From JACCZX01 sp963801035 (GTDB taxonomy: Bacteria > Pseudomonadota > Gammaproteobacteria > Burkholderiales > Burkholderiaceae_F), in NCBI GenBank assembly GCA_963801035.1, contig CAWDDF010000002.1, positions 1-64,000 on the forward strand: a stretch of DNA of 64,000 nucleotides, given 5' to 3'. The position numbers and the translations under genes are program-made. How positions within the stretch are numbered: the first letter of the stretch is position 1; every line of letters begins with the position of its first letter. Positions 1-9,669 of the stretch are shown piece after piece. The notes below the pieces were generated by a model. That model saw nothing but the letters and a program-made list of their open reading frames with translations. It searched no databases and had not been told where the DNA came from.

Positions 1-1022
1 GCTTGCGTCAGAGGCCGGTACTTGCTCGAGAAGTAGACCTCCGCCTGAATGCTGCCGCAGCCGGGCGGCGCGTTCGTGGCCGACAGCATGTGCGGAAAGC
101 TCACCCGCGTGAAGCAGATGTCCTCGTCGTAGAAATAGGTCATCTGCGACTCCGAAAGATCGGCCCGATCGACGCCGACGTTGACCAGCACGCACGTCGA
201 ACACGCCAGTCGTTGCGAGGCGTCGACGACGTCGAGCGGCGCGCCCGCGATCATCGGGATCAAGTCGGGCAGCGCGATCGACGATACCAGCGCCTCGTAG
301 GACCTCGTGACGCCGTTCGCAAAAGGCAGCGTTTTTTGCTTCGGATCGATCGCGACCAGCTCATGGTCGAGCTTGATGTCCGCGATGTCGGGAAAGTCCC
401 GCAGGTAGGAAAGGAAGCCGCCCGCGTCGGATAGCGGAAGTTCGTGATGTAGTGCGTCTCCGGCTTCCACGGGGCGAGCGCGCCGCGCAGCAGTTCTTCG
501 AGGCTCGGCCGATACATGCGTCGCCCAGCCAGTCGGTGCTCATGTTGGATGCAGTAGTGAGGTGGTACTTGCGCGTGTACTTCATCGGGAACAGTTCGGC
601 GAACTTGCGTCCGTAACTCGCGATCAGCCAATCCTCGTAGTTCGCGATCTGGCGCTCGGCCGTGTGCTCCTTCACGAAGTCCGCGATGATGTCGACGATG
701 AGGTCCTTGGCAATGCGTTCAGATGCAGTTGGACCGGATGCGTGACCCGGTGCCGCGCCAGTAGTTGTTGAGGTTGATCTGAACCGATTCGTATTTCTGA
801 TCGACGTATCCGGCGAACAGTTCCTGGATGCGCGGGTCCTTCGTGAAGGAGATGTGCGGTCCGAGGTCGAACAGGAAGCCGTTTTCGTCCGGAACGATGC
901 CGTGTGTCCGCCGAAGTACGGGGTTCTTGTCGTAGACGACAGGCCGAATGCCTTCGGCTTTGAGGCGATACGCGGCGCCGAATCCGGCCATGCCCGGTAC
1001 CGAGTACGACGATGTCTGCCAC
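1..1022 (-). CDS. FAD/NAD(P)-binding oxidoreductase (amine-oxidase/UDP-galactopyranose-mutase-like), partial and frameshifted
   Basis: The gene reads leftward and leaves the window at position 1, so the C-terminus is missing. The N-terminus is an FAD-binding Rossmann fold: ADIVVLGTG followed by MAGFGAAYRLKAEG. Further on come GPHISFTKDPRIQELFAGY, NYEDWLIASYGRKFAELFP and ETHYITNFRYP, a layout typical of protoporphyrinogen-oxidase-like or UDP-galactopyranose-mutase-like flavoproteins. I chose GTG at 1022, which has GGAGAA just upstream. The coherent protein is spread over all three frames, with breaks near 990, 725 and 440; the first is an extra G in GGTACCGGGCATGG. It starts 31 bases after the SAF-domain gene and is probably the last visible gene of the sugar-nucleotide operon. 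The substrate is unknown; a role in modifying a nucleotide sugar or glycan is inferred from context only. Confidence 0.65.
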
Positions 1023-1053
1023 TGTGATTCTCCACGCGCGATCGTTGCCGAGT

Positions 1054-2424
1054 TTACGCAAACCCGCGGCCGAGAACGCGCTTCGCGTTGTGCGCGGAAT
1101 CAGATCGCACTTGCGGTCGGCCAGCGCTGCACTGTTCTTGCCAGAGCTCGTCGCTGAGCCGCGTCGCCGGCAGGTTGACGTCGTCGAACGCAACCACCGA
1201 ATCCTTGCGGATATCGTTGAGTCAGCACGCAATCCTCCGACAGCGCGATCGGCAGCGCGTTGATGGCGCGCGCAGTCGAGTGATTGTCGATCAGTCCATA
1301 CGCGCAGAAGCCACCGACCCCGTCGAGGCGCTCCCGGCCTTCAGATCTCGCTTGGCGACGGTGACGACTTCGCACGAGGGCCCCGCAAGTGGCGCGACGG
1401 TCGGGTCGGCATGGAGCACAGCGCGCGCGATCGTCGAAGGCAGTTGGATGTGCGGCAGGTGGAACGGCGTGTAGAAGACATAGAACGGACCGTCGCCGAG
1501 CTTGTAGTACGCGAGCTGCGTCTTCTTGTGCGGATTCTCTTCGTGAACGACGACGAAGCCGCCGGTATGCGGCGAAGCGCCGACCGAGTAGTCGACGATG
1601 CCGCCGTCGAGCATCGCTTCCGGCGGGAAGCAGCTTCGCCAGCTCTCTCACGTAGCCGCAAGCTGGGCCCACATGCCGCGGCGCGCGACGCCGAAGCCGG
1701 TAGCATTGGCGAGCACGGTGGTCTCCATCGACAGCTTGGTCGCGTCGGCAAACGACGTCACTTTCTTGACGTCCTGATCGTTTCGCGCGGCGAACTCGCG
1801 CTGCGTATCCGGCGTTCGGTAGTAGTCCACCATGCCCTTGATGTTGCCGGCCGCGACCGGGCGCAGGCCGACGGACTGCACGTAGCGGAACAAAGTCATC
1901 GCGACGCCGGGCTCGTCGCCGTCGGTGTGCGTCAGCACGACGCCAGCTTCGTCCGCCTTGGCTTTCAGTATCGGGCCGATCAGGGAGTCGAGTTCAGCGT
2001 TCACCAGCACGACGGGCTTGCGATGCGTGAACGCGTCGAGCACGACGGTCGCGGCGAAGTCCACTGTTCCGGTCACCTCGACGATGAGGTCGACGGCTCG
2101 CAGCGCGTCAGAACGGTGGGATCGTCGGTGAGCACCGGCATTCCGCGCGCGATATGCGCGGCGGCCTGATCCGGCGTCTCGGCCGTTTGCCAGTTCGCGA
2201 TAGCCGCCTCGTTGAATGCGCGCTCGGCGTGCTCGGGCGTGCGGTTTGAGATGGCGGCGAGCCGAATTCCGGGCACCGGCGTGCCGAGCTGCAACGCGAT
2301 CGCGCGACCCGTCGCGCCGGCGCCCATGACGCCGACGCGAATCGGCCGCCGCTCGCTCTCGCGCATCTGCAACAGGCTGTAGATGGCCGTGTTGCGTGCT
2401 GAACCAAGCTTTCGGAAGGTTCAT
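1054..2424 (-). CDS. Homoserine-dehydrogenase-like NAD(P)-binding protein with SAF-type C-terminus (frameshifted)
   Basis: The reconstructed protein is about 455 residues. The N-terminus holds a dinucleotide-binding motif (RVGVMGAGATGRAIALQL). The middle has VDLIVEVTGTVDF, KPVVLVNAELDSLIGPILK and HTDGDEPGVAMTLFRYV, as in the catalytic half of homoserine-dehydrogenase-like oxidoreductases. The C-terminus (TVAKRDLKAGERLDGVGG, then LPIALSEDCVL) looks like an SAF/antifreeze-like domain. ATG at 2424 is preceded by GGAGA; the stop is TAA at 1054-1056. At least four frame changes (near 2390, 2110, 1640 and 1210) break it, so it is either a pseudogene or hit by sequencing errors. Proteins of this build often sit in surface-sugar clusters, where they are thought to act on a sugar or an acid precursor rather than on homoserine. 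Its reaction is not known to me. Confidence 0.65.
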
Positions 2425-2441
2425 GTTGATGTCTCCATGCC

Positions 2442-2981
2442 TCAATTCTCGCGCGGTTCGAGGAGGGGCCAATTGCGGTCCTGGTCCGAAATTGCTGTCA
2501 CCTCGAGTGGCCAGGCAATTCCGATCGCCGGATCATCGTACCGAACGCCGCGCGCATCATTCGGTGAATAAACGGCCGAAGCCATGTAGTGAATCTCGCT
2601 CAGGTCTTCGAGCGACTGGCAGCCATGCGCGCAGCCTTCCGGCACGAAGAACATTCGGCCGTTATCGGCGCTCAGCAACGCTCCGTACCAGGGGCGATAC
2701 GTCGCTGACGCGGCCGCAGGTCCACGACGACGTCGAACATCGCCCCGCGCGTGCAGCGCACGAGCTTGGCCTCCAGCGCCGGCTCCGTCTGATAGTGCAG
2801 GCCGCGGATCGTGCCTTTCAGCAGGCTCAATCCCATGTTGGCCTGCAACGGGCGTGAAGTCGATTCCCTGACTGGAGAATTCGCGCTGGCACCACGCCCG
2901 CAGGAAGCGTCCGCGACTGTCTACGTGCGGCGTGGGATCGATAAGCCAGGCGCCCTGTATTCCGCACGGATGAAAGACCAT
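2442..2981 (-). CDS. dTDP-4-dehydrorhamnose 3,5-epimerase-like cupin (RfbC family)
   Basis: This is a cupin-fold sugar-nucleotide epimerase of about 180 residues. Visible family landmarks are DSRGRFLRAWCQREF at the N-terminus, the middle motif TIRGLHYQTEPALEAKLVRC (which contains the conserved RGLHYQ) and RMFFVPEGCAHG. The middle block lies in another frame: an indel near 2835 is compensated near 2715, so the nominal length is kept. It follows the CDP-glucose 4,6-dehydratase gene with a gap of only nine bases. With a CDP-glucose rather than dTDP-glucose pathway next to it, the likely substrate is a CDP-4-keto-6-deoxy sugar, whose C3/C5 it may epimerise. This is inferred from neighbours; related proteins in such clusters are annotated only by family. 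Confidence 0.75.
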   Translation of the reverse strand: MVFHPCGIQGAWLIDPTPHVDSRGRFLRAWCQREFSSQGIDFTPVAGQHGIEPAERHDPRPALSDGAGAGGQARALHARGDVRRRRGPAAASATYRPWYGALLSADNGRMFFVPEGCAHGCQSLEDLSEIHYMASAVYSPNDARGVRYDDPAIGIAWPLEVTAISDQDRNWPLLEPREN

Positions 2982-2990
2982 GGCTCTGCC

Positions 2991-4070
2991 TCACGCTTGC
3001 GCTGTTTGCGCAGCCGCAGGTAAGCGCGATTTGCTCGTCGCAAGCGCGCGGGCATCTCGCCCGGCATGAAAGTCGCGATACCAGTCGGCGACCCAGCGCA
3101 GCGCCTCGTCGATCGAAAAACGGCGGCTCCAGTGCAGAAAGGTCGCGGCCTTGGTGGAGTCGAGCCGAAGTACATGTTCTTCTGGCGCGTGACTGGCGTC
3201 GTCCTTGACCCAAGCCTTGCTCGATGCCCCAGTACGCGCCAAGCTCTCGACCACGCGCTGACAGGGTAGCGCGTCTGTTTCAGCCGGACCGAAGTTCCAT
3301 GCCCCCGAGTACCGCTGAGCATCGCCGGCCAGCGCCTCGGCGAGCATCAGGTATCCGGTAAGGCAATCCAGAACGTGCTGCCAGGGCCGCACCGCGCCGG
3401 ATGGCGCAGCACGACCGGCCGCGCTGAGAAAGGCCGCGATGGTGTCGGGAATCAACTGGCGGGGCGTCCAGTCTCCGCCGCCGATCACGTTACCCGCCCG
3501 CGCGCTCGCGAGCGCCACGCCGTGCTCGGCGAATCGGGAAAGGGAAAAGAAGGAATCGCGGTAGGAGCTGCCCACGAACTCAGCGCACGCTTTACTGCTC
3601 GAATAGGGATCGCGTCCGCCCAACGGTGCATCTCTCGGTAGCCCTCGCTCTGCCCGGTGTTCTCGTAACACTTGTCGGTCGTCACGTTCACCACCGTGCA
3701 TGCGTCGCCTATGCGGCGAACAGCCTCCAGAAGGTGCACTGTGCCGAGGACATTGGTCGAGTAGGTTTCGACAGGGTCCTCGTACGAGCGCAAGACAACG
3801 GATTGCGCTGCCATATGGAAAACAAATTGCGGGTGCGAATTTGCCGACATGATCACAAAGCAGTTCGAAATCGCGGACGTCGCCGACGGTGGAGTCGACA
3901 AGTTCGTCGACGCGCGCCAACTCATACAGACTCGGCTGTGTAGGCGGTGGCAGCGCGTAGCCGGCCACGCGTGCGCCAAATGAGCTCAGCAACATGCAAA
4001 GCCAAGCGCCTTTGAAGCCGGTATGGCCGGTGACAAATACACGCTTGTCGCGCCAAAACGTAGGGTTCAT
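2991..4070 (-). CDS. rfbG: CDP-glucose 4,6-dehydratase
   Basis: An extended short-chain dehydrogenase of 359 residues, converting CDP-D-glucose to CDP-4-keto-6-deoxy-D-glucose. The N-terminus MNPTFWRDKRVFVTGHTGFKGAWL is diagnostic of RfbG (TGHTGFKGAW). A second segment in another frame gives FHMAAQSVVLRSYEDPVETY and VVNVTTDKCYEN, which belongs between residues 75 and 140. The original frame resumes at DPYSSSKACAEF, which carries the catalytic-Lys neighbourhood, and AGNVIGGGDW follows. Compensating indels therefore sit near 3855 and 3610. The start is ATG at 4070. The gene is co-directional with the cytidylyltransferase gene upstream (with a PIG-L gene between them), so the first two steps of CDP-deoxysugar synthesis are present. 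Confidence 0.85.
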   Translation of the reverse strand: MNPTFWRDKRVFVTGHTGFKGAWLCMLLSSFGARVAGYALPPPTQPSLYELARVDELVDSTVGDVRDFELLCDHVGKFAPAICFPYGSAIRCLALVRGPCRNLLDQCPRHSAPSGGCSPHRRRMHGGERDDRQVLREHRAERGLPRDAPLGGRDPYSSSKACAEFVGSSYRDSFFSLSRFAEHGVALASARAGNVIGGGDWTPRQLIPDTIAAFLSAAGRAAPSGAVRPWQHVLDCLTGYLMLAEALAGDAQRYSGAWNFGPAETDALPCQRVVESLARTGASSKAWVKDDASHAPEEHVLRLDSTKAATFLHWSRRFSIDEALRWVADWYRDFHAGRDARALATSKSRLPAAAQTAQA

Positions 4071-4077
4071 CCGGGGG

Positions 4078-4808
4078 TCACAGGCTCTGTTCCGTCGGTG
4101 CGACTAGCGTTTGCGAGCCTCGGCGCTCGAAGGCGGGAGATTCCCGAGCTGTGACGTCACTCAACAGCTTGCGGCAGTGGAATGCTTCCGCATATCCGCT
4201 GGGGGCTCGACTTTCGAGCCCGCGTAGTCGCATCGTTGCCTCGAGGTTTTCCGCCTTGAACCACGGCTTGCTGTGCTGCGAAGGAAACGCGCGCATCACA
4301 AGGGCAATTTTCCGCGCCGCCAGCGCGGAAGAAAGCGGTACGTACATGTTCGGTGTAACGAGGTCGCCGTCAAATTTTGGAATTTCGTATTCCCAGATCA
4401 TGTGATCGCGGAAGGTTTGCCACGTGACCTGGCTGATCAGGCTGTGATCTTGATGCCGGTCGAGCCCGTGGTGCGTCAACACAAGGTCGGGATCGATCGC
4501 CTTCTTCATGCGCTCGAACTCGGCCTTCACTGCTGCAAGTGGGCCGGCAACAAGCCGTCAGGCAATTCACCGATACGCACTTCACCGCGCGCCGAGGCCT
4601 TCACAAGTTGCTTTGCCGAGCCAGCCGCTTCGGCTCGGCGCGCGGGACTTGAGGTCAGCACAAGAAGGTGCACCTTGCATCGCGGATAACGCCTCTGAAG
4701 CGCAAGGACCGTACCTCCACATCCGATCTCGATATCGTCGCAGTGCGCGCCGATACAAAGAACCTCGAACGCCGAGCCGCGCGACTTGGCGAATGTCAGT
4801 CCAAGCAA
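4078..4808 (-). CDS. PIG-L family N-deacetylase (frameshifted)
   Basis: A zinc-dependent deacetylase of the PIG-L/LmbE family, which removes N-acetyl groups from sugars such as GlcNAc conjugates. The metal-binding motif appears as IGAHCDDIEIGCGG (usual form AHPDDE; here HCDD). The second metal-site region is VLTHHGLDRHQDHSLIS with its HxxDxHxDH pattern. The two parts lie in different frames joined by one indel near 4540. The upstream frame overlaps the end of the cytidylyltransferase gene; the first credible start is TTG at 4808, with GAGGA five bases before it. Being between rfbF and rfbG in the same operon is unusual and suggests that an N-acetylated intermediate or glycan is processed in the same pathway. 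The substrate is unknown. Confidence 0.75.
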
Positions 4809-4818
4809 CGCGTCCTCA

Positions 4819-5595
4819 TCAACGCTTCCATAGCATCCACGGACAATCCCCTTTCGCCTCCATTCGGTCCAACGTGATCTTGTCCTTGAATGTATCCATC
4901 GCGCGCCAAAAGCCCGCATGACGATACAGAGCTAAAAGACGCTTCTCGATAAGGCGTGCGAACGGTTGCTCCACGAGCTCGTCACCCTCTTCGATGTAAT
5001 CGAAGATATCTTTCCGCAGTACAAAAAAGCCGCCGTTGATCAGGAACTCGCTCTGCGAATGCGCGCCGATGTGAGTTGCCCAGCCGTCTTTCGTCGCAGC
5101 GACCGTGTGAAAGCTGTGCCAGCCATTGACACCCGCAAAGCTCGCCACCGCCGCCTTCGCCTCGAATTCCGCAATCATTTGATCGAGCGGAATGTCCGAT
5201 AACCCGTCAGCGTAATTGGCGAGGAAGACCTCGTCGTCCTCGAGGTGCTTGCGCACCCTAAGCAGCCGTTGCCCAATATTCGCGTGAAGCCCGGTATCGA
5301 CGAACGTGATGCGCCAGTCGTGAATGTCGGTCGAATGCAATTCGAGCCGACGCCCGCCTTCCGAAAGCGTGAAATCGTTGGACAGGTACTCCTTGTAGTT
5401 GATGAAATAGTCTCGAATCAGATCTCCGCGATATCCGAGACAAAGAATGAAGTCCTTGTGTCCGAAGTGAGCGTAGTACCGCATCAAGTGCCAGATCAGC
5501 GGGCGGATTCCGACATTGACGAGCGGTTTGGGAATCGTGTCTGAGTGCTCGCGCAAGCGAGTCCCAAGGCCGCCGCAAAACAAGACAACCTTCAT
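4819..5595 (-). CDS. rfbF: Glucose-1-phosphate cytidylyltransferase
   Basis: An intact nucleotidyltransferase of 258 residues that makes CDP-glucose from CTP and glucose-1-phosphate. The N-terminal signature MKVVLFCGGLGTRLRE plus PKPLVNVG is the nucleotide-binding loop and substrate-binding Lys of this family. FINYKEYLSNDFTL and WRITFVDTG follow, as in Salmonella RfbF. The end (GFWRAMDTFKDK) is also conserved. The length matches the family norm (about 257). It is the first gene of the leftward cluster: it starts at ATG 5595 and is followed directly by a PIG-L gene. Unlike its neighbours it has no frame break, so the cluster is probably functional in the living cell. Confidence 0.93.
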   Translation of the reverse strand: MKVVLFCGGLGTRLREHSDTIPKPLVNVGIRPLIWHLMRYYAHFGHKDFILCLGYRGDLIRDYFINYKEYLSNDFTLSEGGRRLELHSTDIHDWRITFVDTGLHANIGQRLLRVRKHLEDDEVFLANYADGLSDIPLDQMIAEFEAKAAVASFAGVNGWHSFHTVAATKDGWATHIGAHSQSEFLINGGFFVLRKDIFDYIEEGDELVEQPFARLIEKRLLALYRHAGFWRAMDTFKDKITLDRMEAKGDCPWMLWKR

Positions 5596-5677
5596 GATCT
5601 ATTGATCGGCATTTTGCAAGCAAGCGTACATGCTCACACGTAGCCGGCGTGCATGGTCCACGAAACGCCGCGTCACC

Positions 5678-5708
5678 CAAAAGAAAAAGCCGGCACGAGG
5701 CCGGCTCT
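5678..5708 (-). terminator. Rho-independent terminator after the first PEP-CTERM gene
   Basis: Read on the minus strand, AGCCGGC-CTCGT-GCCGGCT is followed by TTTTCTTTT. The hairpin lies about 20 bases after the PEP-CTERM stop codon and separates it from the sugar-nucleotide operon downstream. Confidence 0.75.
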
Positions 5709-5726
5709 TATCGGAAACAGGTTTGC

Positions 5727-6337
5727 TCAGATGCGGCGTCGACGAACGAGAGCCAACCCGGCGAGCGCGAGCCCTATCAGCGCCAACGAGCCGGGCTCTG
5801 GAACTTCAGCCTGCCGATAGGTATTGGAAACACTCAGCAGCTGGGACCCGCGGCGACGCTGAAGGTTTCACTAATGTTGAGGTTGGTGGCCGACAGACCC
5901 ACCCGCCCCGACCCGGCATTCTCCGCGCCGTTGAGCACGCTAGGCTGAAAACTTCATCGCCCGTAACGTCCTTCGTAAGCAGCGATCCGCCCCCCCGGGT
6001 TATCCGCACCGGCGAACATGGCGTCGATAAAGAAGTTGGGGTCGGTCACCGAAATCGTATAGTCGATCGACCAGGCACCCGCGGCGTCCGAGGTGTCGAA
6101 ACCGACCATCTGCATGACATGGATATTTTCGATGGGGCTAATGAACAACACCTGGACGTTGTTGTTCAAATTGTTGTCCCCTATCGTCCACAGTTTGTCG
6201 CCCTGGTCGCAAGAGCCGGCTGCTTCCCACTGGCCAATATTTGCAATGGTGTCGCACGTCACCGCCATTGCCGCCCCGCTGGCGAGGGCCAACCCGCATC
6301 CTGTTACAACCGTTGCTAGTGCTGTCCGCAGTTTCAT
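5727..6337 (-). CDS. PEP-CTERM sorting domain protein (frameshifted)
   Basis: A secreted protein of about 200 residues. The N-terminal signal peptide is MKLRTALATVVTGCGLALAS ending in GAAMA. The body is rich in Asn, Asp and Gly (DNNLNNNVQVLFISPIENIH). The C-terminus, found in another frame, is EVPEPGSLALIGLALAGLAL followed by VRRRRI and a stop: the Pro-Glu-Pro motif, a hydrophobic helix and an Arg cluster that exosortase EpsH/XrtA recognises. Two indels, near 5990 and 5850, separate signal and sorting parts. The start is ATG at 6337. A sigma-54-type promoter sits about 57 bases upstream. PEP-CTERM proteins are processed at the inner membrane and exported with exopolysaccharide; no exosortase is in this window. 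The specific function is unknown. Confidence 0.75.
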
Positions 6338-6393
6338 TCGTGGCTCCGATAGGTTCGGTTGAGGAATACAGTGAAGCAGCAATCGATTCCTAA

Positions 6394-6408
6394 GCAGCAA
6401 GCGTGCCA
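6394..6408 (-). promoter_or_regulatory. Sigma-54-type promoter (-24/-12) for the PEP-CTERM gene
   Basis: On the minus strand TGGCACGCTTGCTGC has GG and GC separated by exactly ten bases and a near-perfect -24 element (TGGCACG). It lies 57 bases before the start codon. Sigma-54 control by the PrsK/PrsR system is known for PEP-CTERM genes, so the match fits the gene behind it. Confidence 0.6.
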
Positions 6409-6832
6409 TTGCCTGTTACCCTTTACAAAACAGCAACTTAACGGTGTAAGCCTTCTCCATTTACGCGGCGCTGTAAAGTTGGTCGACAGTACCTAACAGC
6501 GCTGTCCGTCCTTCGCGACGGTGCGATTGTGACCTGCGTTTTGTGACAGGCGGCGCCGTACTTCCGCATCCGGGGAATCCATTGGCGTCATCGGCCCCGA
6601 GCATCCTCTTCAGGCTGCTAAAGCCTTTACCACCCGCCGCCGTGCGCCGGGTCCTGCCGGTCGCCGCACCGAGTATCCCCATCCCGTGGCGCGCTAATCG
6701 GGACGGATGTTGCCCGATTCGCGGGGTTTTGGAAGCAGCGTGGCTCGAGATCTTCCCCGCACTGCCGATGTTATCTCGCGAGCACCGTGTTGCTCGAATC
6801 CCCTGCGATCCCACACCTGCCAATCCGTTTCC
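6409..6832. other. Intergenic region, no gene recognised
   Basis: This stretch of about 420 bases separates the divergent PEP-CTERM and metalloprotease genes. Open frames in it lack codon structure and recognisable motifs. It should contain the metalloprotease promoter; a GG-N10-GC pattern near 6728 is present but weak. Confidence 0.5.
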
Positions 6833-8984
6833 ATGCCCACAGCCGCTTATCCTCCAATGCACCGTGCGCTTGCCGTTCTAATGGTGCTTGCTTTGGTGCT
6901 GCTCCCACGCACCAGTTTTTCGCACGACGAATTCGACGAGACAAGTGCGAGCCGGATTTCGACGTCAACAAACCAGCTGATTACGGCAGTCGGTGAGTAT
7001 CAGCGCGCCGCGGGCGCGCGTCGCAATGCCGCTGCAGCGAAGCTCAGGCTTGCCGCGCGCGAACGCCGCAATTTGCTATTGAACGCGATCGAACGCCAGC
7101 CGGGTCTGACGCTGCGTCAATCGCTGCCGACCGGACTCACGATGGGTCTGCCGGCAGACGTGCGCGACCTGATCGAGCAGGAAGTCGAGCTGACAGGCCT
7201 CATTACCGGCCTGCATGGCGACGATATGCGCAACAAGGTTTCGACGCGCAAGTATTTCCTCGAGCTGACGCCTGAGCCGCATCCCGTGCGCTATCGGCTG
7301 CATGCGGCCGATTTGCCCGACCATCCAGGTCATGAACATCCGGCGGCTGCGTTTGTAGGCAAAGCCGTCACCGTCCGTGCCCTGAAAATCGATGGCCAAC
7401 TGCTGCTCACAGGCGAAGGTGCCATCGAAGCCGCCGACAGCACTGGAACGACATCGAACATAACGACAGTGTCCGGCGGCACCGTTTCCGGCACGCAAAA
7501 TACGCTGGTGCTGCTTGCCAATTTCCAGGACAAGGCACTGAGCTGCTCGGCAACGCAAGTGAACAACCTGATGTTCGGCGCGTCCGGTTCAGTCGGCGAT
7601 CTGTATCGCCAAACGAGCGCCAGCGCGGTGACGTTCTCCGGTTCGGTTTATGGACCGTGGCAGATTCCTTACAGCAGCGGCGTGTGCAGCTACGGCACCT
7701 GGAGCAACGCGCTAGACAACATGGCCACCGCGCAGGGTATCAACCTGAACAATTTTCCGCGCCGGGTTTACGTGTTCCCGCAGAACGTGTGCTCGTCGGC
7801 CGGATACGGTTCGTCGGGCGGCACACCGACACGCGCATGGATCTTCTATTGCGGAACCACCGATCTGTATGCGCATGAACTCGGACACAACCTCGGTTTC
7901 CGCCATGCGTGGACACCGGGCAGCGAGTACGGCGACAAGAGCGACATCATGGGGCAAAGCGGCCACCCGCTGCGCCAGTTCAATGCGGCGAACAAGATTA
8001 GGGCCGGATGGATCCCGCCCGCACGGATACAAAACGTTAACGGTGCCGGCGTGTTCACCATTGATCCGACGGCAGCGACCAACTCCGTGATTGCCCAAGC
8101 CCTTGTCGTTCCCAAGCCCGACACGAACGACAGCTATGTCATCAGCCTTCGCCAACCTATCGGCTACGACAGCGGCCTGTACAGCACCTACCAGAACCAA
8201 GTCAGCGTGCACCGCGGCAGCACGTCTTCGGGCATGCCCACCTACTTGCTTGCCACGCTGGCCACAGGCGAGTCATTCAGCGACTCGGTCAATGGCTACC
8301 GCTTTTCTGTGGCCAGCATCAGCAATAGCGCCACCGTCAATGTTGAGATGGCCACGCCGACGTGTGCTCGCGTGGCGCCTGGCATTGTCGATCACCCCCG
8401 TCTCACAAAGCTCGGCGGCCGGCAATTCGATCAGCTACCAGATCACTATCACCAACAACAACAATTCGGGCTGTGGCAGCTCAACGTTCGCTTTTACTCC
8501 GAAGTTGCCAAGCGGCTGGAGCAGCAGCCATTCGCCATTTACCGTGTCACTGGATGCGGGAGCCTCGACGTCCTCGACATGGACGGTGACTTCTCCCAGC
8601 ACCGGAGTGGTAGAACAGAGTTACGCGGTGTTCTCGACGACATACGACACGGCTGCGACCACGTCGTCCGCGACCACACAGGGCAATTACATTGTGACGG
8701 CACCGGACAGCGTGCCGCCGACTGTGAGGATCGTATCGCCTGCCAACGGCACCACGGTTAAAGGCGTCGTCATGGTTTCCGCCCAGGCTAGTGACAACAT
8801 CGGCGTAGCCAAAGTCGAGTTCTGGGTCAACGGGAAGCTGATGAACACCGATACGTCGGCTCCGCATTCGTTCAAGCTGAACGCGAACAAGTTGCGGGGC
8901 GAGGTAACAATCGCCGCGCGTGCGTTTGACGCGGCGGGCAACATGACGTCGACTTCGATCACGCTCTCCGCCACGGGCCGCTGA
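6833..8984 (+). CDS. Secreted zinc metalloprotease with NEW3 and Ig-like C-terminal domains (one frameshift)
   Basis: A multidomain secreted protein of about 715 residues. A signal peptide (HRALAVLMVLALVLLPRTSFS) follows ATG 6833 or ATG 6857. The catalytic motif HELGHNLGFRH begins at residue 348 and is the extended HExxHxxGxxH of metzincins; a gametolysin-like (M11) protease fits best. DIMGQSG just after it resembles the Met-turn. A frame change near 8370 leads into NSISYQITITNNNNSGCGSS (NEW3-like beta-sandwich), then PPTVRIVSPANGTTVKG and FWVNGKL, an Ig-like Big domain. It lies between two PEP-CTERM genes on the opposite strand. It may work on surface or matrix proteins; the substrate is unknown. 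The frame change would remove both C-terminal domains if real. Confidence 0.8.
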
Positions 8985-9007
8985 TCCTCGACATAACCAC
9001 AGCGCAA

Positions 9008-9038
9008 ACAAAAAGGCCCGCAGAAGCGGGCCTTGTCA
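9008..9038 (-). terminator. Rho-independent terminator after the second PEP-CTERM gene
   Basis: The minus strand reads AAGGCCCGC-TTCT-GCGGGCCTT followed by TTTGTTTG. It lies between the convergent metalloprotease and PEP-CTERM genes and has its T-run on the PEP-CTERM side. Confidence 0.75.
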
Positions 9039-9055
9039 GCACGAAAACCTAGCCG

Positions 9056-9631
9056 TCAGTCGCGCTTGACACGCCGGCGAGCGTAGCCTGCAGCAAACAG
9101 CCCCGCGCCAAGCAGCAATAGCGTGGTGGGCTCCGGCACCTGCCCGCCGCCGCCCTCGTCGTAGAACGTCAGATGCGACAGTCCAAAGGGCTGGTTGTTG
9201 TTCGAGTTAATGGGTGTTGACCAATCGTCGGAATTTGGATCACCGAGGTTGCTGAACAGGTTGAAATTGGGTCCACCCTTTGCGACGAAGAAATTGATCA
9301 ACGGATCGTCCGCCCCTGGGGTGTATGTCCAAGTTCCTATCCCACCCTCACCGGTAGTCGTGAAGCTAAACTCGCTGCCGTTGATCGACGGGAACAACCC
9401 GGAATTGATTTCTGCTACCGAGAAGTCGCCGCCTGCAAAATTGAACTTGATGATGACCGGCGTTTCATTCGGGTCGTACTCCGAGGGAATAACGCAATTT
9501 GAAAAGCCTTGGCCGAACACGCCTGCGCAATCGTTGCCTTCAATTGTGTCGACCAAAGCTGCCGACGCCATTGACGAAAACGCGCCGAAGCCAACAACCA
9601 ATAGTGCTTTTGTGAATTTACGGATACCCAT
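9056..9631 (-). CDS. PEP-CTERM sorting domain protein
   Basis: An intact 191-residue secreted protein. The signal peptide is MGIRKFTKALLVVGFGAFSS then MASA. The body is acidic and Asn/Gly-rich, with two Cys (DCAGVFGQGFSNCV) that may form a disulfide. The C-terminus is VPEPTTLLLLGAGLFAAGYA followed by RRRVKRD, a canonical exosortase target: Pro-Glu-Pro, helix, basic tail. The start ATG 9631 lies about 40 bases after a sigma-54-like element. It has no recognisable enzymatic motif and is probably an extracellular or matrix-associated protein. It pairs with the other PEP-CTERM gene at 5.7-6.3 kb, with which it shares layout but not clear sequence similarity. Confidence 0.88.
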   Translation of the reverse strand: MGIRKFTKALLVVGFGAFSSMASAALVDTIEGNDCAGVFGQGFSNCVIPSEYDPNETPVIIKFNFAGGDFSVAEINSGLFPSINGSEFSFTTTGEGGIGTWTYTPGADDPLINFFVAKGGPNFNLFSNLGDPNSDDWSTPINSNNNQPFGLSHLTFYDEGGGGQVPEPTTLLLLGAGLFAAGYARRRVKRD

Positions 9632-9669
9632 TTGCTACTCCACTTTTGTTGGTGCCTGCCAGGTAATAC

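Noticed and set aside
6461..6862. Small genes on either strand in the 6.4-6.8 kb gap
   Set aside because: Frames lack ribosome binding sites, motifs and plausible codon use.
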